From contig CADCTF010000104.1 of assembly GCA_902805655.1 (NCBI GenBank), forward strand, positions 1-38,301: a stretch of DNA of 38,301 nucleotides. Direction: 5' to 3'. The notes under the pieces were generated by a model, which did not search any database, was not told where the DNA came from, and saw nothing but the letters and a program-made list of their open reading frames with translations. The position numbers were made by a program, and so were the translations under genes. Positions 15,059-22,928 of the stretch are shown here, piece by piece (the stretch's first letter is position 1; each line of letters opens with the position of its first letter). Origin of the DNA: an uncultured Acidimicrobiales bacterium (GTDB lineage Bacteria; Actinomycetota; Acidimicrobiia; Acidimicrobiales; CADCTF01).

Positions 15059-17026
15059 CTAACGCTGCGCCGACGGCAGCTCGTAGCCACCGAGCAACAG
15101 CTCCTCGGCAGGGGCCGGAGGGGCGAACAGGTAGCCCTGGGCCTGGTCGCAGCCGAGCTCACGCAGGCGGTCGAGCTGCTTCGTGGTCTCCACGCCTTCG
15201 GCGATCGACCGCAGGCCGAGGTTGTGCACCAGGTCGATCACAGCGCCCACGATCCGCTCGTCGCCGGCGTCCGTGCCGAGCCCCTGGACGAACGAACGAT
15301 CCACCTTGACGAAGTCCAACGGCAGTCGACGCAGGTGGGTGAGCGAGGCGTAGCCGGTGCCGAAGTCGTCGAGGCCGATCTGCGCGCCGTACTCCCGGAT
15401 CCTCGACAGCTGACGCAGGATCTCCGGGTGGAGATCCATGATCGCGGTCTCCGTCAGCTCGAGGTGCAGCCGCTGCGGGGCCAGGCCGGTGTTGGACAGG
15501 ATGTCCCGCACGACCGACGCGAAGTCCCCTGGTTGCAGCTGACGGCTGGAGACGTTCACCGCCACGGCGAAGCCGTTGTCCCACCGGCTGTACTCCTGCC
15601 ACAGCGAGCCCTGGAGGCAGGCCTGCTCGAGCACCTGTGTGCCCAGGGGAAGCACGAGCCCGCTGTCCTCTGCGACGGCGATGAAGGCTGCAGGCGCGAG
15701 CACCGAGCCATCCACCTGTACGAGTCGCGCCAGCGCTTCGAAGCCCGCGATGGCACCCGACGCCAGGTTCAGGATGGGCTGGTAGTACGGCACCACACGG
15801 CGTTCGTCGAGGGCGGTCCGCAACGTGTCCTGGGCGGACGCACGCGCCCTGACCTCGTCCGCCAGTGCCCGATCGAAGCTCGCGCTGCGCGCGCCGCCCA
15901 GGGACTTGGCCCGGTACATGGCGGTCTCGGCCTCGTGGAGCATCAGCTCCGCGCTGCCACGCCCGCCGTCGGAGATCGAGATGCCGATGCTCGCGCTCAG
16001 GACCTCACCGGTGGCCCCCCGGCATCGCGCCACCTCCCGCACGAGCCTGGCCGCCATCTCCATGGCGTCGTGGTGGTTGCTCACGACCGGTGCCAGCACC
16101 GCGAACTCGTCGCCCCCGAGTCGCGCCACGGTGTCCATGTCGCGCAGCGTCGCCAGCAGACGATCGGCCACCTCCTCGAGCACCCGGTTGCCCACCGCGT
16201 GCCCCTGGGTGACGTTGATCTGCTTGAACCGGTCGAGGTCGATGAAGAGGACAGCTGCGCAGTCCCCTGTGCGGGCTCCCTGGCGAAGTGCCTGGTCGAT
16301 GCGGTCGACGAGGAGATCCCGGTTGGCCAGGCCGGTCAGCGCATCGTGGGTCGCCTGCCTGGTGAGCGCCGCCTGCGCGGCCTGCAGGTCCGACAGACGG
16401 TCCGCCTGAGCCTGGCTGAGGCGCACGATCTCCTGGTCCTGCGCCTTCTGGCTGCTGAGGTCCGTGAAGGTCAGGCACGTGTTGCGATCGTCGTCCTCCC
16501 CCATCGGCGAGACGCCCACGAGGACCGGGATGGTCCGACCGTGAGCATCGAAGAGATCGAGCTCGATGGTGGTGCCGTGACCCTGGGGTCCCATGAGCGA
16601 CTCCCAGTCGACGACCACGTCATGGCTCATGAAGGCGGCCAGCTCGGAACCGAGGAGCTCGGCCGGCGGGCACGAGAGCAGGTCGGCCAGCCGGCGGTTC
16701 GCGTAGAGGATGACCCCCATCGGTGACAGCGTCGCCGCGCCGTCGCGCATGTTCTCCACGAAGCGCCGGTACGGGCGGTCAGCGGTGAACAAGGTGTAGA
16801 CCCGAGGTTCGGAGGAACCGTCCGAGACCACGAACGCGTCGATCTCCCCGACGCCGATGGCCCTCAGGGTGTCCTCGGCCTCGTCGAGGCGAGCGAGCGC
16901 CTCCTCGTAGGTCAGGGCGCGACGGCCTCCACCGGCAAGGCCGGCAGCTGACACGTCTACCTGGCCGCCGGCGGCCTGCTCGACCGCAAGGTCGAGCGCG
17001 GAGATGGGGTGCGGGGTCTCGGCCAC
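15059..17026 (-). CDS. PAS-GGDEF-EAL cyclic-di-GMP protein
   Basis: 655 residues from GTG 17026, no membrane helix. Order: N-terminal segment (1-80), PAS-like sensor (about 85-195), coiled linker, GGDEF (225-380), EAL (about 400-645). The GGDEF signature RLGGDEF is intact and an inhibitory I-site R295-x-x-D298 is present. The base-binding stretch reads FKQINVTQGHAVGN, where most cyclases have IND and GHxxGD, so synthesis may be weak. The EAL domain looks complete: GFEALARL, NVSSRQL, ELTETA, LDDFGTGYASL, FVKVDRSFV, AEGVET, QGYLF. It probably acts mainly as a phosphodiesterase, with the PAS and GGDEF parts as input (inference). Confidence 0.92.
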   Translation of the reverse strand: MAETPHPISALDLAVEQAAGGQVDVSAAGLAGGGRRALTYEEALARLDEAEDTLRAIGVGEIDAFVVSDGSSEPRVYTLFTADRPYRRFVENMRDGAATLSPMGVILYANRRLADLLSCPPAELLGSELAAFMSHDVVVDWESLMGPQGHGTTIELDLFDAHGRTIPVLVGVSPMGEDDDRNTCLTFTDLSSQKAQDQEIVRLSQAQADRLSDLQAAQAALTRQATHDALTGLANRDLLVDRIDQALRQGARTGDCAAVLFIDLDRFKQINVTQGHAVGNRVLEEVADRLLATLRDMDTVARLGGDEFAVLAPVVSNHHDAMEMAARLVREVARCRGATGEVLSASIGISISDGGRGSAELMLHEAETAMYRAKSLGGARSASFDRALADEVRARASAQDTLRTALDERRVVPYYQPILNLASGAIAGFEALARLVQVDGSVLAPAAFIAVAEDSGLVLPLGTQVLEQACLQGSLWQEYSRWDNGFAVAVNVSSRQLQPGDFASVVRDILSNTGLAPQRLHLELTETAIMDLHPEILRQLSRIREYGAQIGLDDFGTGYASLTHLRRLPLDFVKVDRSFVQGLGTDAGDERIVGAVIDLVHNLGLRSIAEGVETTKQLDRLRELGCDQAQGYLFAPPAPAEELLLGGYELPSAQR

Positions 17027-17212
17027 AGCTAGGCGGTCGACAGCCGGTTGCTCTTAGCCGTAGCGCCTTCCATGGTGTCGCCTCTCAGTTCCGTCGCAGG
17101 CGAAGCGATGAGTCGACATCACTCAAGCTGAACCACCTCCGGTCTCGTGCTGCTGCCCCTTCAACATCGGCCGGTCTTGGCCCCGACTGGAGGGCGAGAG
17201 CTGCGACGAGGA

Positions 17213-17380
17213 CTAGGCGGATGTCGAGACGATCGCGGTGAGTGCGGCGATGTGCCGCTTGAAGGCGGCGGCGCCGGCCTTGGAGATCCGATAGGAGGTG
17301 ACCCCGCCACGCCCCCGAGTCGTCTTGGTGGCGGTGAGGTAGCCGGCATCCTCCAAGGCCGACATCTGCTTCGACAGATC
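17213..17380 (-). pseudogene. C-terminal remnant of a winged-helix (HTH_34/MarR-like) regulator
   Basis: Fifty-five sense codons ending in TAG encode DLSKQMSALEDAGYLTATK, then TRGRGGVTSYRISKAGAAAF and KRHIAALTAIVSTSA. This is the recognition helix, wing and last helix of a small winged-helix regulator. The N-terminal 40 or so residues are missing; upstream the frame meets a TAG before any start codon. The segment is in the +1 frame relative to the adjoining membrane-protein fragment. Confidence 0.75.
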
Positions 17381-17389
17381 TGGCCTTGG
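17353..17389. repeat. Inverted repeat at the gene-fusion junction
   Basis: CCAAGGCC (17353-17360) pairs with GGCCTTGG (17382-17389), and inside them ATCTG pairs with CAGAT around a 6-nt loop. It lies where the membrane-protein reading frame is lost and the winged-helix sequence begins. Hairpins of this kind promote slippage deletions, but chance occurrence is possible. Confidence 0.5.
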
Positions 17390-17682
17390 CGTATGCCTGC
17401 TCGTACACGTAGAGCCCTATGGTCGTGCCGATGAAGGCCGTGGCCGCGGCCGCGATGGCGCCGGCGAGCTCGTCCGGGACGTCCTTCAGCGTCGGCCACG
17501 TGTCCCAGCGGCGGCGGTACCAGGCGAAGAAGGCGGCCTCGAGGGCCAGGAGCGCAGCCAGCGCGACCATCCACAGCGCGGAGGAGTCGCCGGTGTGGCT
17601 GCAGGTGATGACCATGGCGCCGAGCCCGCTGAGTCTCAGGATCGCGGCAACGGGTCCGTCGGGGGGGGTGGTTGGTTCGACC

Positions 17683-18681
17683 ATGATCGGCGTCGTGGCC
17701 AACCACCTCGAACCCAGCTCGCTCCGCTCGGCCCGGAGCGGCGGTCGCAGCCGCGTCCGGTCGGTCGCCTACGTGGCGGCGGCGGCGTTCGTCCTGGCCC
17801 TGGCCTGGGCGCCGGCCGCCCTGGCGGCGTCTTCCGGTGGCGCAGCCGGGAGCGAGGTGTCGAGCACGTTGAGCGCGGCTCAGGCCGTGATCCTCGGCCT
17901 CATCGAGGGGGTGACCGAGTACCTGCCGGTCAGCTCCACCGGGCACCTCACCGTGGCCGGGCGCCTGCTGGACATCGGTGAGAGCGATGCGCTCGACAGC
18001 TACGTCGTCGTCATCCAGCTCGGCGCCATCATCGCCGTCATCGTCGCCTTCCCGAAGCGCATCGCCCAGCTGGCGAAGGGCCTGATCGGGCGCAGCGCCG
18101 AGGGTCGTCGCCTGCTCATCGCCGTGCTGGCCGCCTTCCTGCCCGCAGCCTTGCTGGGCGTGGCGCTCGGTGACGTGATCAAGGACCGCCTCTTCGGCCC
18201 GGGGCCGGTGGCAGCGGCGTGGATCGTCGGTGGCCTCGCGCTGGTGCTGTTCGCCGAGCGGTTGCGTCCCGCCGCAGGCCGGGCCTTGGAGGAGCTCGGG
18301 CCACGCGACGCCCTGATCATCGGCGTGGCGCAGGCCGCCGCGCTGTGGCCGGGGGTCAGCCGGAGCCTGGTGACCATCGTGGCCGCCGTGCTGGTCGGGC
18401 TCAACCTGCCGGCCGCGGTGGAGTTCAGCTTCGTGCTCGGCCTGGCCACCCTGAGTGCCGCCACCCTCTACGAGCTGGCCAAGGGCGGTGGCGACGTGGT
18501 CGACGCCTACGGGTGGGCCACGCCGCTGCTCGGGATGGTCGTGGCTTTCGCGTCGGCTCTGGTGGCGGTGCGGTGGCTCCTGTCCTTCCTCACCAGCCAC
18601 GACCTCCGTCCCTTCGGTTGGTACCGCCTGGCCATCGGTGCGGTCACCGTCGGGCTGATGGCCACCGGCACGCTCAGCTGA
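17683..18681 (+). CDS. uppP: Undecaprenyl-diphosphate phosphatase, with N-terminal extension
   Basis: 332 residues from ATG 17683; the family is usually 260-290. The canonical protein starts near residue 65 (AQAVILGLIEGVTEYLPVSS). Catalytic motifs are present: EGVTEYLPVSSTGHL and PGVSRSLVTI. About eight membrane helices. It recycles undecaprenyl diphosphate to the monophosphate carrier for cell-wall synthesis at the membrane. The extra N-terminus is basic (RSARSGGRSRVRS) followed by a hydrophobic segment ending APAALAASS, like a signal peptide. Later GTG codons (17696) could be the real start. Intact apart from this extension. Confidence 0.92.
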   Translation: MIGVVANHLEPSSLRSARSGGRSRVRSVAYVAAAAFVLALAWAPAALAASSGGAAGSEVSSTLSAAQAVILGLIEGVTEYLPVSSTGHLTVAGRLLDIGESDALDSYVVVIQLGAIIAVIVAFPKRIAQLAKGLIGRSAEGRRLLIAVLAAFLPAALLGVALGDVIKDRLFGPGPVAAAWIVGGLALVLFAERLRPAAGRALEELGPRDALIIGVAQAAALWPGVSRSLVTIVAAVLVGLNLPAAVEFSFVLGLATLSAATLYELAKGGGDVVDAYGWATPLLGMVVAFASALVAVRWLLSFLTSHDLRPFGWYRLAIGAVTVGLMATGTLS

Positions 18682-18686
18682 GCCTG

Positions 18687-18698
18687 CCGACGCGTCGG
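18687..18698. repeat. 12-bp perfect palindrome upstream of the methyltransferase gene
   Basis: CCGACGCGTCGG, between the uppP stop and the TACGTT box at 18705-18710. It could be a short operator or part of a weak terminator; there is no T tract. Confidence 0.35.
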
Positions 18699-18716
18699 AG
18701 TCGCTACGTTCTCAGC

Positions 18717-18740
18717 ATGGACACCGGAGCGGCCGGCTGA
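18717..18740 (+). CDS. Possible 7-codon leaderless upstream ORF
   Basis: ATG GAC ACC GGA GCG GCC GGC TGA encodes MDTGAAG. The ATG lies exactly 6 nt after a TACGTT box (18705-18710), the arrangement seen at other leaderless genes here. Its stop overlaps the methyltransferase ATG by one base (TGATG), so ribosomes ending here could re-initiate. No good -35 box is visible. Functional status is inference. Confidence 0.3.
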   Translation: MDTGAAG

Positions 18741-19552
18741 TGGCGGACAACCCGGTCGCCGCAGTGTTCGACCAGGTCAGCGCCACCTACGACCGGGTAG
18801 GGGTGGACTTCATCCAGCCGATCGCGGACGGGTTGCTCGCCCACCTGGCTCCGACCCGCGGCGAGCGGGCCCTCGACGTCGGGTGCGGGCGAGGCGCCGT
18901 GCTGTTCCCGCTGGCTCGGGCGGTCACCCCGGGCGGCGGCCAGGCGGTAGGCGTCGACGTTTCTCCCCGCATGGTCGAGGCCATCACGGCGGAGGCGGCG
19001 ACGCTCCGTCTGTCCGTGGAGGTCCGGCTCGGCGATGCCGTGCTGCCGGACGACAGCGGGACCTTCGACCTGGTGGCGTCGTCGCTCGTGCTGTTCTTCC
19101 TCGGCGATCCGGTGGCCGCCCTCCGCTCCTGGCGAGACCATCTCGTGCCCGGAGGTCGGGTGGGCGTCTCCACCTTCGGCGCCTACAACGACGAGTGGCG
19201 TGCGGTGGACGCCGTCCTCGCGCCGTACCGCCCGCCGGAGGTGCGCGACCCACGCGCCGTGGAGTCCCCGTATGCCTCCGACGCAGGTGTGGAGGCGCTT
19301 CTGCGGGCCGCCGCCTTCGACGATGTCGAGACGCACACGACCACGCTTGCCGTGCGCTTCGTCGACGAAGACCAGTGGTACGAGTGGTCCTGGTCGGTGG
19401 GGCAGCGCGGCATGTGGGAGCGGGTGCCGGCCGAGGAGCGCCCCCAGGTGCGGCGGCAGGCGTACGAGAAGCTCCAGCAGTGCCGGGATGCCGACGGGCG
19501 GATCGGCTTCGACCAGGGCATCCGCTACACCCTGGGGCGGCGTCGGGCCTGA
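18740..19552 (+). CDS. Class I SAM-dependent methyltransferase
   Basis: 270 residues. SAM motif I is ALDVGCGRGAVLFPLA (about 44-59), then VGVDVSPRMVEAI; motif II VRLGDAVLPDDSGTFDLVASS and motif III VPGGRVGVSTFGAY. Resembles UbiE/COQ5-like methyltransferases; the substrate is unknown. The C-terminal 80 residues (DQWYEWSWSVGQRGMWERV) are specific to this group. The last 28 bp overlap the convergent YkgJ-type gene. Confidence 0.88.
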   Translation: MADNPVAAVFDQVSATYDRVGVDFIQPIADGLLAHLAPTRGERALDVGCGRGAVLFPLARAVTPGGGQAVGVDVSPRMVEAITAEAATLRLSVEVRLGDAVLPDDSGTFDLVASSLVLFFLGDPVAALRSWRDHLVPGGRVGVSTFGAYNDEWRAVDAVLAPYRPPEVRDPRAVESPYASDAGVEALLRAAAFDDVETHTTTLAVRFVDEDQWYEWSWSVGQRGMWERVPAEERPQVRRQAYEKLQQCRDADGRIGFDQGIRYTLGRRRA

Positions 19553-20247
19553 GGGCCCGGTTTCCTGCCCCTCTTCGGTGAAGGCCCGGGGCGGCGCAGC
19601 AGCTCAGCGGCTACCGCGTCCGTGCCCGGCTCGGTGACGGTCATCTCACCGGTCTTCGGGTCCCGCTCCAGGAAGAGGCCGTGGATCTCGATGGCGAGCG
19701 CCGCCAGCTGGGTGGTGTTGGCGGGTACCGCGCTCTCGGGCAGCTCGTTGCGTCGTGCGTCGAGGAACCGGGCGGCCGCCTGCACCGCCTGGTGCTCGAC
19801 CTGATCGCGGTCCGTGAGGTGGTCGAAGTCCCACTGGCGAGCCCGGTCCGCGATGGCCGCCTTCGCTGGGTCTCCCTCGAGCGCCAAGCCGGCGGCGGGG
19901 AACACTCGGCAGTCGTAGGTGCGGCAGGTCCGTGGTCGGTGCTCGTAGATCGAGCACAGACCCTCCACGAGCATCGGGCAGTGCCCACGCTCGTCGTAGC
20001 CGAGGAGCAGGTGCCCCCTCGGCAGGAGCGGCGCCGGGAACAGCAGCGCCTTCGGGATGTGGGCGAGCGTCTCGGTCTCGTCCGGCCCGATGTGGACGAA
20101 CTGGGACGACGTGCAGCAAGCGGTGCAGGTGCCGCACGGGACCTCGGCGTCCGCTTGCCCGGCGATGGCTCGCTCCGCCTCGTGAAGCCAGGTGCTGAAC
20201 GCGCCGGCCGCCAGCCGTGGTTCTTCGGCCCGGCCGGCTGCGCTCAT
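19525..20247 (-). CDS. YkgJ-family cysteine-cluster protein
   Basis: 240 residues. The cluster is PCGTCTACCTSS (about 37-48), GHCPMLVEGLCSIYEHRPRTC and TYDC, the spacing seen in the zinc/iron-chelating CxxCxxCC proteins of the YkgJ family. The C-terminal tail is basic (GRKPGPQARRRPR). The molecular role is not established; family members are proposed to coordinate a metal or Fe-S centre. It overlaps the methyltransferase gene tail to tail by 28 bp. Confidence 0.85.
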   Translation of the reverse strand: MSAAGRAEEPRLAAGAFSTWLHEAERAIAGQADAEVPCGTCTACCTSSQFVHIGPDETETLAHIPKALLFPAPLLPRGHLLLGYDERGHCPMLVEGLCSIYEHRPRTCRTYDCRVFPAAGLALEGDPAKAAIADRARQWDFDHLTDRDQVEHQAVQAAARFLDARRNELPESAVPANTTQLAALAIEIHGLFLERDPKTGEMTVTEPGTDAVAAELLRRPGPSPKRGRKPGPQARRRPRV

Positions 20248-20259
20248 GGCCGGTCGATG

Positions 20260-20892
20260 CTACGGGCCGTCCGTTCGGCTTGCCGGCGATCGCAGCCCCG
20301 CGATCAGGGTGGTGAGGCCCATCTCGAAGTGCTTCGCAGTCTGGGCCGTGGTGTACTCCGCCAGGCTGGCCCGGATCAACGGGTAGCGGTCCGGGTTCTC
20401 GGCCACAGGCCTGAGCCGCCGCCGTGGGGCGACTGCGGCCGCATCCCGCAGCTGAGCGCGGGTCAGGACGAATGCGAACACTGCGTTGACCGTGGCCACG
20501 CCGTGCTCTCCGGCGATGCCCTGCTCCTCCGCTTCGGTGAGCAGCACCTCGACGACGTCGAGCCAGCTCGGCAGCTCCGTCCACTCCATCATCACGAACG
20601 CGGCCAACCCCGGGTAGTGACCCAGATGCCGATACGCAAGGGTCGCCCAACGGGCAAGCGCATCGGTGAGCGGTGCGCCGGTGAGCTTCGGGCGGATGGG
20701 TGCGGCTGCTGAGTCGGCGATGGTGCGGCTGAGTGCCACCGCGTCCGGAACCAGGCGATACAGCGCCATGGGGGTGACGCCCAGCTCCGCGGCCACGGAT
20801 CGCATCGACACCCGAGCCCAGCCCTCTCCGGCCGCTACTGCGAGGCCTGCCGATGCGAGCTGCCCCAGGTCGAACGACGATGCGCGAGCCAT
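20260..20892 (-). CDS. TetR family regulator
   Basis: 210 residues from ATG 20892; the frame is open further upstream, but a longer start would lie across the palindromic operator. The helix-turn-helix is VSMRSVAAELGVTPMALYRLVPD (about 29-51). The ligand domain is TetR_C-like (RLRPVAENPDRYPLIRA; FEMGLTTLIAGL). It is divergent from a GNAT gene with a 20-bp palindrome between them, so it probably represses both. Ligand unknown. Confidence 0.88.
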   Translation of the reverse strand: MARASSFDLGQLASAGLAVAAGEGWARVSMRSVAAELGVTPMALYRLVPDAVALSRTIADSAAAPIRPKLTGAPLTDALARWATLAYRHLGHYPGLAAFVMMEWTELPSWLDVVEVLLTEAEEQGIAGEHGVATVNAVFAFVLTRAQLRDAAAVAPRRRLRPVAENPDRYPLIRASLAEYTTAQTAKHFEMGLTTLIAGLRSPASRTDGP

Positions 20893-20912
20893 AACTCTAC
20901 AAATGTAGAGTT
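20893..20912. promoter_or_regulatory. TetR operator between divergent genes
   Basis: AACTCTACAAATGTAGAGTT: two perfect 9-bp arms around AA. It abuts the TetR ATG and contains TAGAGT (20906-20911), a possible -10 box for the GNAT gene, whose GTG is 7 nt downstream. Binding would block both genes. Confidence 0.75.
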
Positions 20913-20918
20913 CCGGAG

Positions 20919-21446
20919 GTGACCGCGACACGCACTGCTCGCGCCGATGACGTGGGCCAGATCACGGAGATCTACAACGCCCTGCTGGAGACGACCACCT
21001 ACGAGTGGACGGAGACCCGGCACACCGTCGAAGAGGTCGCCGCCTGGTTGGGCCGGCAGCAGGAGAGCGGTCGCCCTGTTCTCGTGGCGGTCGAGGTCGA
21101 CGAGGTGGTCGGCTGGGCGTCGTACGGCGACTTCCGGGACTCGACGCGCCGGCCGGGCTACCGCTTCACGATCGAGCACTCCATCCACGTCCGCGAGGGA
21201 TGGTGGGGGCACGGCATCGGCCGGGCTCTGATGCGCGGTTTGGCGGAGCACGCACTGGGCGCCGGCAAGCGCGTGATGGTGGCCGCCGTCGATGGCACCA
21301 ACGAGCGGTCGGTCGCCTTCCACGCCCGACTGGGCTTCGTGGAGGTGGCCCGCATGCCAGGGGTGGGTGAGAAGTGGGGTCAGCGGCTCGACCTGGTGCT
21401 CATGCAGCACGACGTCGGCCAGCTGGTGGCTTCCCTGGCCCGATAG
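20919..21446 (+). CDS. GNAT acetyltransferase, phosphinothricin-acetyltransferase-like
   Basis: 175 residues from GTG 20919. The order TARADDVGQITEIYNALLETT, then YRFTIEHSIHVREGWWGHGIGRALM (acetyl-CoA motif A), VAAVDGTNERSVAFHARLGF and WGQRLDLVLMQ is that of the PAT/BAR family that acetylates amino-group compounds such as phosphinothricin or methionine derivatives. The true substrate is unknown. Likely controlled by the divergent TetR protein. No separate ribosome binding site; probably leaderless. Confidence 0.87.
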   Translation: MTATRTARADDVGQITEIYNALLETTTYEWTETRHTVEEVAAWLGRQQESGRPVLVAVEVDEVVGWASYGDFRDSTRRPGYRFTIEHSIHVREGWWGHGIGRALMRGLAEHALGAGKRVMVAAVDGTNERSVAFHARLGFVEVARMPGVGEKWGQRLDLVLMQHDVGQLVASLAR

Positions 21447-21490
21447 GGGACCTCGGGCGACGGTCGGGGTCTACCGGTCCTGCGTGCGGG

Positions 21491-22345
21491 TCACGTGAAC
21501 GCCCGCGCTGTCTCCTCGGCGAAGGCGGCAGGGGCGAGCAGGTAGTCGCAGTCCGTTGCGCTGTTGGGCCCGAAGACGCCGACCCCGAACTTGTCGACCG
21601 GCCTGAGCCCGGCCGAGCCGGCGGTCTTCACGATCTGGAAGGCCGTGTAGCCGTGGTCCTGCATGAACCGCATCATCTCCTGGTTGCGCTCGTCCTGGGC
21701 CGCGACCTGCTCAGCGGTGTGGGAGTGCAGCACCTCACACGTGACCCACGGCGACTGGTCGCGCAGGAAGCCGCTCATCCCCTGCAGCACCTCGAGCTCG
21801 GCGCCCTCGACGTCGATCTTGACGATGGTCACCCCTTCCGGCACCAGATGCCGGACGTCGTCGAGAGGGAACACGGGCACGTACTGCTTCCGGCCGGTCG
21901 CTTGCCCCGGACGCAGCCCCTCCACGATCGACCCGGCCGCGTCATCCTCGTTCAAGGCGAAGAACTCGCACACCTGTGGCCGGTCCGAGAGGCCGATGGG
22001 GATGATCTCGCACCGCTCGAAGCCGTTCATGCGGATGGCCTCGTTGGCGTACCGCACGCAGAACGGGTTCGGCTCGAATCCGATGTAGGGCACGGTGAGG
22101 TCGACGCTTCGCAGCTTGTAGAGCGTCTGCGCCAGGTTGACGCCGATGTCCATGAAACCCGTCGGAGGCGCGACTTGGAGCAGCCGCCGGATCACGTCGG
22201 TCATCCACGGCTCGGAGTCGTGTCGATTGCCCATACCGAATCCCTGGAGCACTGGTGCCTTGAAGGGCTTTCCTCCCACCTTGATCGGAATGGCCACGTT
22301 CAAGGATCGGAGCGCACGCCGGGCGAGTACTCGGGCATAGGACAT
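21491..22345 (-). CDS. FkbM family methyltransferase
   Basis: 284 residues. SAM-binding motif FMDIGVNLAQTLYKL (usual FIDVGANxG), GFEPNPFCVRYANEAI, and the FkbM signature VKIDVEGAELEVLQGM; then CEVLHSH. FkbM proteins O-methylate sugars or polyketides; the acceptor is not known. The methyltransferase core is complete. A TACGGT box lies 8 nt before the ATG on the minus strand, so the transcript may be leaderless. It stands alone. Confidence 0.88.
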   Translation of the reverse strand: MSYARVLARRALRSLNVAIPIKVGGKPFKAPVLQGFGMGNRHDSEPWMTDVIRRLLQVAPPTGFMDIGVNLAQTLYKLRSVDLTVPYIGFEPNPFCVRYANEAIRMNGFERCEIIPIGLSDRPQVCEFFALNEDDAAGSIVEGLRPGQATGRKQYVPVFPLDDVRHLVPEGVTIVKIDVEGAELEVLQGMSGFLRDQSPWVTCEVLHSHTAEQVAAQDERNQEMMRFMQDHGYTAFQIVKTAGSAGLRPVDKFGVGVFGPNSATDCDYLLAPAAFAEETARAFT

Positions 22346-22396
22346 GCGCCAGGACCGTACCGTGTCCCGCCCCAGCCGGCTCTTGCCGATCGGCGT

Positions 22397-22417
22397 CGGC
22401 CGGCCCTGCGCCGGCCG
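22397..22417. terminator. GC-rich hairpin between Nudix and FkbM genes
   Basis: CGGCCGGC, loop CCTGC, GCCGGCCG: a perfect 8-bp stem 20 bp past the Nudix stop. No T tract on either side, so a terminator role is only likely by position. Confidence 0.4.
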
Positions 22418-22436
22418 GCGGCGCTGACCCTCGGGT

Positions 22437-22919
22437 TCAGCTCGGAAGGGGAGACGCGGCCAGGACCCGGACCGTGTCCAGCGGCAGCCGCTGACCTCGT
22501 TCGCAGTCGTCGATCGCCAGGTCGATGTGCAACCCCCGCAGCCGGCCCTGCTCGGCCAGGCCGGCGATCTCCGGCCGGCTGAAGTAGCGGACGACCGGGT
22601 GCTCCAGGGTGGTGGTGATCGATCCGCCGACCACTCGGGCGGCGAAGATGAAGTTGACGACCCCGAACCCCTCGCTGGTCAGCGGGCACTGGTAGAGGCC
22701 GACGAGGTGGTCGACCTCGACGTCGAGGCCCGTCTCCTCCTTGGCCTCTCGAACGGCCGCCTCGACGAGCGTCTCACCGACCTCGGGCTTCCCGGCCGGC
22801 AGGTTGAACCGGGAGCCCGCGACCGGCTTGCTCTCCTGGACCAGGAGGTAGCCGTCATCGTTGCGGATCACGCTGCCGCAACCGACGATCACCCGCCCCG
22901 ACGGATCCGCCGAGGCCAT
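22437..22919 (-). CDS. Nudix hydrolase
   Basis: 160 residues. The Nudix box is complete: GKPEVGETLVEAAVREAKEETGL (G-x5-E-x7-REUXEEXGU pattern). N-terminal strand VIVGCGSVIRNDDGYLLVQES. It hydrolyses a nucleoside diphosphate linked to another moiety; substrate unknown. It begins 9 bp after the TPP enzyme stop and is probably co-transcribed with it. Confidence 0.9.
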   Translation of the reverse strand: MASADPSGRVIVGCGSVIRNDDGYLLVQESKPVAGSRFNLPAGKPEVGETLVEAAVREAKEETGLDVEVDHLVGLYQCPLTSEGFGVVNFIFAARVVGGSITTTLEHPVVRYFSRPEIAGLAEQGRLRGLHIDLAIDDCERGQRLPLDTVRVLAASPLPS

Positions 22920-22928
22920 GACCCGGCC

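Larger units (their letters stand above)
17085..17702 (-). pseudogene. Membrane-protein fragment running out of frame into a wHTH remnant
   Basis: The first 105 or so codons encode a plausible two- to three-helix membrane protein (GDSSALWMVALAALLALEAAFFAWYRRRWDTWP and LAGAIAAAATAFIGTTIGLYVYEQAYA, given here only as landmarks near residues 40-100). From about position 17385 the frame turns into low-complexity Arg/His-rich sequence, while another frame encodes the end of a winged-helix regulator. The locus therefore looks like a deletion fusing two genes out of frame. An inverted repeat lies at the junction. Start GTG 17702 or ATG 17684; either overlaps the start region of the divergent uppP gene. 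Confidence 0.55.
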
